Shown here: piece by piece, positions 49,201 to 55,200 of the stretch
Layout of the letters: each line of letters begins with the position of its first letter
How positions within the stretch are numbered: the first letter of the stretch is position 1
NCBI GenBank assembly: GCA_013339765.2
Contig: JABSTR010001229.1
Coordinates: 620,001 to 684,000 of the forward strand
Source of the DNA: Haemaphysalis longicornis
Taxonomy: Eukaryota; Arthropoda; Arachnida; Ixodida; Ixodidae
Direction: 5' to 3'
DNA: 64,000 bases
Translations under genes and position numbers: made by a program
Notes under the pieces: generated by a model
Told to the model about the DNA's origin: nothing
The model's input: the letters and a program-made list of their open reading frames with translations, nothing else
Databases searched by the model: none

Positions 49201-52200
49201 CCCTGTGTGCAGTGCCATGATGCATGCGTCGTAACGAGAGTCGTCACTGCAGTCTTTCCGCTTATAGTTATAAGCAGAAAATAGAAGTTTTACTTTGGGA
49301 GCAGCGTGAGCATCTCGAAATGCTCAGAAGACCTCGTGAACGGTGCTGCAGTGGTGGCGGTGGTGCTGGGAGCCCCATGTGCGAGCCCGTGTGCCCGGAA
49401 GGCTGCGACCAGGGCCACTGCGTGCGGCCCAACGAGTGCCGATGCCACTTTGGCTACGTGGGACGCAACTGCTCCACGCTGTGCCACTGCAATGGCCACA
49501 GCGACTGCGCTGGCCCCGACCACCTGGATGTCTGCACCAAGTGCCACAACCACACCAAGGTGAGGGGGGGGAGCTGCTGCTGCACGCGCACTGTTGCCAT
49601 GCGTGTCTGGCGACCAGAGCTCAAGCTGGCTGTATGGTGTGATGCTACTGATTGTGTTGCATTGTTTCTGAAAACAGCAGAACACGAATGATCAGGAAGC
49701 TATTGCAAATGTTTAACGTTCAAACCTTTCAGTTAACTTGTATGAAGCGTTCGTTCATGATGAATAGAGTTCTTTTTAGACAGACATAGATATGAGAGCC
49801 GAAAATTTCGGTGGGCAGCAGGGCACTGTTCACACACTTGTGCGCAATGGAAATAAGAAGGTTCAGAATGGGACAGGACAAATAAAGCAAAGCAACCAGT
49901 AAACTTTCTGGATGTTGTCATTGACCCTTTGCAGTCCGGAACTTTTATCCACTTTGGGGGCATTCCAGTCCGCAACTATTTTGCCAGTTTCTGGCACCGC
50001 AAAGAAAAACACAAACTGTGCAACAAAAACTTGCGGGTTATTTATTAGATGCAAAGCATCTCTTAGTCGACCCTCCGTCGTCCGGCGTCCGCACCTCTCC
50101 TCCTCTCCACACCACCTATGCGCTACGCGCGCTGCTCCTCCTCTCCCCTCTCCACACCAGCTGTCCAATCACGCGCATGCGCGCTGCTCCTCCTCTCCAC
50201 TCCCTCTGCTCTGCAAATAAACCCGGTCCGCGCTCCGCTCAGTTGCTTCTTCGGTACTGCGCCGTCCGTTGACGGTAAATGGACGCCAACGATTCCATCA
50301 GCGAACTGGCTGCACACCTTCAACTAGCGCCAGCCAGCACACTGTCAGAACCGCGAGCACCTCCGAAGACAAGGCTGCACTGAGGAGAGCTCGCGACGCC
50401 GAACGTAAACGGCAGCGTCGAGCAGCGGATTCCTCGCTTCGAGAACGATAAGCCGCTTTGAAACGCCAGCGGCGAGTAGCTGATCCAGATTGCACGGCTT
50501 TGCATCCCCTCAGGGTTCCCACGTGGGAAGATGGTGTAATTTTTTTTTCTCTTGCATTCTGCTTGCAACCCCCCTTACCTATGTTTGAGCAGCGTGTCAA
50601 ACCGCTTGAAGCACTCTCCTGGGTGCAGGCTAGGGTTATTACTGCAGGTTTTGCAGAAAAACACAGTTTCCCTCCTGCCTCCCTTTGTTTCTCTATCACT
50701 ACAAATAGCTCAGTTCTTGCTGCTTCGGCCTGGGAGCTTGTAGATGAAATGGCTCGTCCCATCTAGAATTTCCTCGCACTCCATACGTGCAGACGGGCCC
50801 CGCTGGCGAGCCCCACCAGCTGTTAGATGAGGTTGCGGCGGTACTGCAAGCTTCACTGCTTTTCTCGCCATGATTCTGCAGCTGTGTGCGCCCCCAAATA
50901 AAACTATTGACACTGGAAACCTCTAGTTGCCATTCCAGGGAAAAAGCTTTCGCCACCATTTCATTGTCTTTCGATAAAATGTGTAGCTCACAGAGTAAGG
51001 ATCCGCACGGTGCTGTCTCCACCGCCGTCGTGGTCTTCATCACTCGCTTCTGTCGAATCACTGTCATCACTAACCGATGGAGGCACGCAATTCTCTTCCT
51101 CACTGAAGTCATCTACGCTTTCGCTAGGTGCACCACCGTAGAACGCACGTGATGAGAAAGGGGCCGTGCTTCTCAGCGAGCAGCCCGCACATGAAAACGC
51201 TCTGGAATCCAGAATGCCCATGCCAAACATTGTGCTGCACCCTAGTGCAAAAAGCAGAAAAATTCAAAAAGGTTCACTCATCCCTCAAGAGATGGCACAT
51301 CATGTATACAAAGAATATGGGCACATCGCATTGAGAAAAACTGCGAAATTTAACCTTGAGCACCCAAGTTGGGTGTACCCCAACAGTGGACCGCTACGGC
51401 CGTGCTGCGTTCTCAGGCAGGGCCCAACAACGGACCGCAAGGGTTAAGGAGCGCTTGTTCTTTCTCTCATCTGAGGGAAAAAATGCGCACTGACAGGTAA
51501 GAGTTCCCCTGTACTGTGAATCAAGGTGCTTTCTACGGTCATGCCAGTAGCTGTAGCAAGGTCCTTCACTGCTAGCATAGCCAGCGGGTGTAACAACTCT
51601 GTGCACTCTCTTAGCACCATCACCAACTGGGGTCCTCACACAATAGCTTTCCGCTGAAGCCTCTTCGGTAGCCAGGTTCCTCGTGTGTGCTAGGCTAGAA
51701 TGTGTATGTGTAGCTGCTTGTTAAATTTGAAATTAGCTTGTCTCGTTTATGTCCGCTTAAATCATTTGCGTCTTGGCAAAAAAAAATCATTTTCGATTTG
51801 CTTGCTGGCCTAAGTTTTAACAGTAAAGCTGTTTAGCAAATCGTAATTTTTCGTGTTCGCAGTTAAAAATACCAAGAAATTGCCGAGTGCGTGCATGTGA
51901 GCACGCACACGTGAGCGCAGGCCTCGCAGCGACCACCCGGCAGTTAACAAAATTTTAAAAATGCCTAGTGCTAATGTGTGCATGCGTCGCGCACGTTTGT
52001 CAAGGAGATAGGCCAGGATTGCGGCGATCGCCCGGCAGTTAAAAAACCAAGAAAATGCTGAGCGCTCATGTGTGCATGCCTCTCGGCGCACATTGATCAA
52101 ACCAAGCATACCCACTAGGGAGATTGGCCAAGATTGGCCCCCCCAAAAAAACTCCAGTGTTCGCGTAATTGTGGCAAAACTTGCTTGAAGCGAGAAAGAC

Positions 52201-55200
52201 ATGTCATAGCATACACCCCTCCAAGGTGATGTGCAATGACTATCACTTCAAAAAAAAAAAATGAAGGAAGCTCACACTTATAGTAACAATGATGCAGTAA
52301 AGGTCGACTATTTGGTGACAGTGAGTTGGAGGACCCAAGAAACTAAAAAAAAATTGTGTGCCAACCGAAGACAATAGAAATGACCCAAAAACGTTATATT
52401 TCATTCCTCGCCTTTGAGCAAGTCCACAAAGGCATTTAGGCTTAGCTAAACAACATTCATGCACTGTATAGCTGTCAGATACACAGGATCTGGCTTTGTT
52501 GCTCTCATCAAGTTCATAGTCATCTCTACTATCTAGACAGTTTGAGATGCAGTCTTCCTTGAATGATGCAGCCACCCGCTGAACTGAAGGAAAAGGGTGA
52601 CACTTGCTTTAAACACTTCAATGGCATTTAATGGCATAAAATCCATTTAGTCTGTACATCCATCTTATGTGGTTCCTGAATACTTGTTTAGGCAAACACT
52701 GTTATTAACGTACCCCTTATTTTCGATCGGCAAAATGCAGCATAAAGCCATGTCAGAGCCGCATCATTTGCTTGGAGACACCTGCTAACTTGGAATACTC
52801 TCTGTCCCACTGCCTTCGATCCCACACCTGTTATCTGATAGATACCCTTCACTGCAGTGTGCAGTGGGATGATACCTTTGAATGGACATGTGGTCTTGCA
52901 TTGGCTCAATTCGCATGTGCGGTTGGCGCAAGTTGGCGCACGAGTTTCTCCATGCCCGCCTGTTTCCACGCCGTGTATGCCACGATGCGGTGCTGTCTGT
53001 GCAGGGCCCCCAGTGTGGCCACTGCGAGCCCTTCTACGTGGGCAACCCAGCCCAGGGTGGCCGCTGTGTGCCCTGCCTCGAGTACTGCCACCAGCACACC
53101 AACATCTGCGTCGAGGCAGGCCAGTTGGACTTCAACGAGTCGGCAGGCAGCCTGTCGCCCGCCGAATTCCTTGAGGCAAGCACTCTTGTGGCTCTGTCGC
53201 CCACTTTCACCCTCGGAGCACGAGGAACGGAAATGCGCAGTACAGAGCATGTTAGAATAAAGCTTACCGGAAAGGACTTCATTCCACCAAGATGAGTACT
53301 TGACATATTGTATCCATTCCTTCCTTCAGAAAGCCGTCACGTTATTATCTACATTGTTATTAGTACAGTCTAGTCCACTAATAACAATATTCAAGTGCCT
53401 AGGGAATTCCATCATTATAACCGATAATTGTTATAAGCGTGTTAGGGAAAAAAGAGGTAAAACAGAAATCAAAACATTTTATTCGCATGCAAGCAAGGTC
53501 ATGCTACTACTTATTTTCAGAAAAATTTGCCATAAGTCGGTCGGCTTTGTTTGCTTCATGCGAAGCTGGCACGCATCTTTTTCAAGAGCATCTATCTCTG
53601 CATCTATCTCTGCTTCACCTAGCAGAGTGAATGGTCCTTGGCAGAAACGAAGTCCGTGAGGGGCTGTATCATGCACTGTGCCTCCTGTGAAGACCCTACT
53701 CGAGTAGGCTGCGCAACCGCGTCATCCGAGTATCACGGTCAGCGCTGTCCGCAGCACGTATCCGTGCAACAATCACCTCTTCAGCGAGGCACGTAGACGT
53801 TTCCAAAACATCGGCCCTGACGTCCCTTCCGCGGAAAAACATAGGCAGTTGAAGAGGCACCTAGTCAAATCCAAAGCTGTGTGCGCGTGACACAACCGAG
53901 TGCGCAAGCGAGTGGCACAAGCTGTGAGCGGACGCGGGAAGGATGTGCGCCGCTGAGAGGGGGGTTCGGAAGGAAAACTGCTCTCCCCCTCCTCTCGCTT
54001 CCTCGTAAGGGGTGCAGTTGACTCGTTTTCTGAGGGTGGAAGGGATGTGGGGCGCATTGCAGCTTACAGCACATGCCATCGGCAGCTTGCATTTTCGGTG
54101 CACGCTGTAACTGGATTTAATCGTTATAGCAGATATTGCGGCACTAGAACATTGTGATAGGTGGTTTATTTTGCCATAGAATGCATACAAGAGTGGACAG
54201 TGCCATAGTTGTTCATCGTTATATACGATATACAGTTAAACCTCGTTATAACGAGAGGGGATATAATGAAATAACGGATATAACACGCAAATCATAATTC
54301 CACTTGAAAGTCCCCATAGAAGCCATGTATTTAAAACCTCATTTTAACAAGGTAGAATTTGGCTGTTACAAGATATAACGAACCAATTCATTGGGAATTA
54401 AAATTTTGAGCCAATTTCACAACAGTGCGCAATGCACATGCGAGATGGTGCACAACGTGACAACTGTATTTAGCTGTTCAAACCTCTTGCAATGCATCCT
54501 CCAGCAATGTGCGCAAAACTGGATGGCGCGCCATGCGTCTGCTGCGCCCGCGAAGCCATTCCTATCTTCCTCTCGCCGCACACAGCTTGCAGCCAATGCA
54601 CGCCCTTGTCACGCTCGCCAGTGACTGTTGTCACTGTTGTCACTTGCCGACGTGCGCCACGGTAGCCACGTTGCTGAAGTTGTGCATGTTTTATTTTCTG
54701 GAGTGCCTCAGTCTTGCCTTTTATTGTGCTGCGCCCGTGATTCGAGCAGCATGAATGTGCCTCGCGGAAGGGAAAGCAAGAGACCATAACACTGTACCAG
54801 AAGGCGGCTATAATAAAAACCATCACATCGGGCACGAAGCTGAGCGAGCCATCGTTCGCATCAGTAAGATGCATCAATGGGCAGTTATGGACATCTTTGC
54901 AGCCGTTAGGAGCAAGTAGTGCGTCGGAGCGCGGAGAGATGGCGCTAGGTGCACGGGGAAGTGGGCAAAGCGGGACGCAAGAGTGAGGAGTGGGAAAACA
55001 CGCGGGGGGACGAGGAGCGGTGTGGAATAAAGTGTGGACGGTCGATCAGGATTTGGTGTGTGTGTGTGCGTTCGCTCCGAACCCTGACACAGCAAAGCCT
55101 TTTTGAAGTAACGAGTTACATATTTTGAACTGCAATAAACTGCGTTTGTGGCTTTTCCTTTCGATCTCTGGATTGCGGTTATTTTCTTGTGTACCACCAT

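Larger units (their letters stand above)
49925..51443. mobile_element. piggyBac-like element with coding remnants, 1.5 kb
   Basis: TTGA (a changed TTAA) then CCCTTTGCAGTCCGG opens it. ACGGACCGCAAGGG then TTAA (51444-51447) closes it. The TIRs match piggyBac-type ends. Two coding-like remnants lie inside: a plus-strand basic repeat (50269-50500) and a minus-strand acidic frame (51230-50988). Confidence 0.75.
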
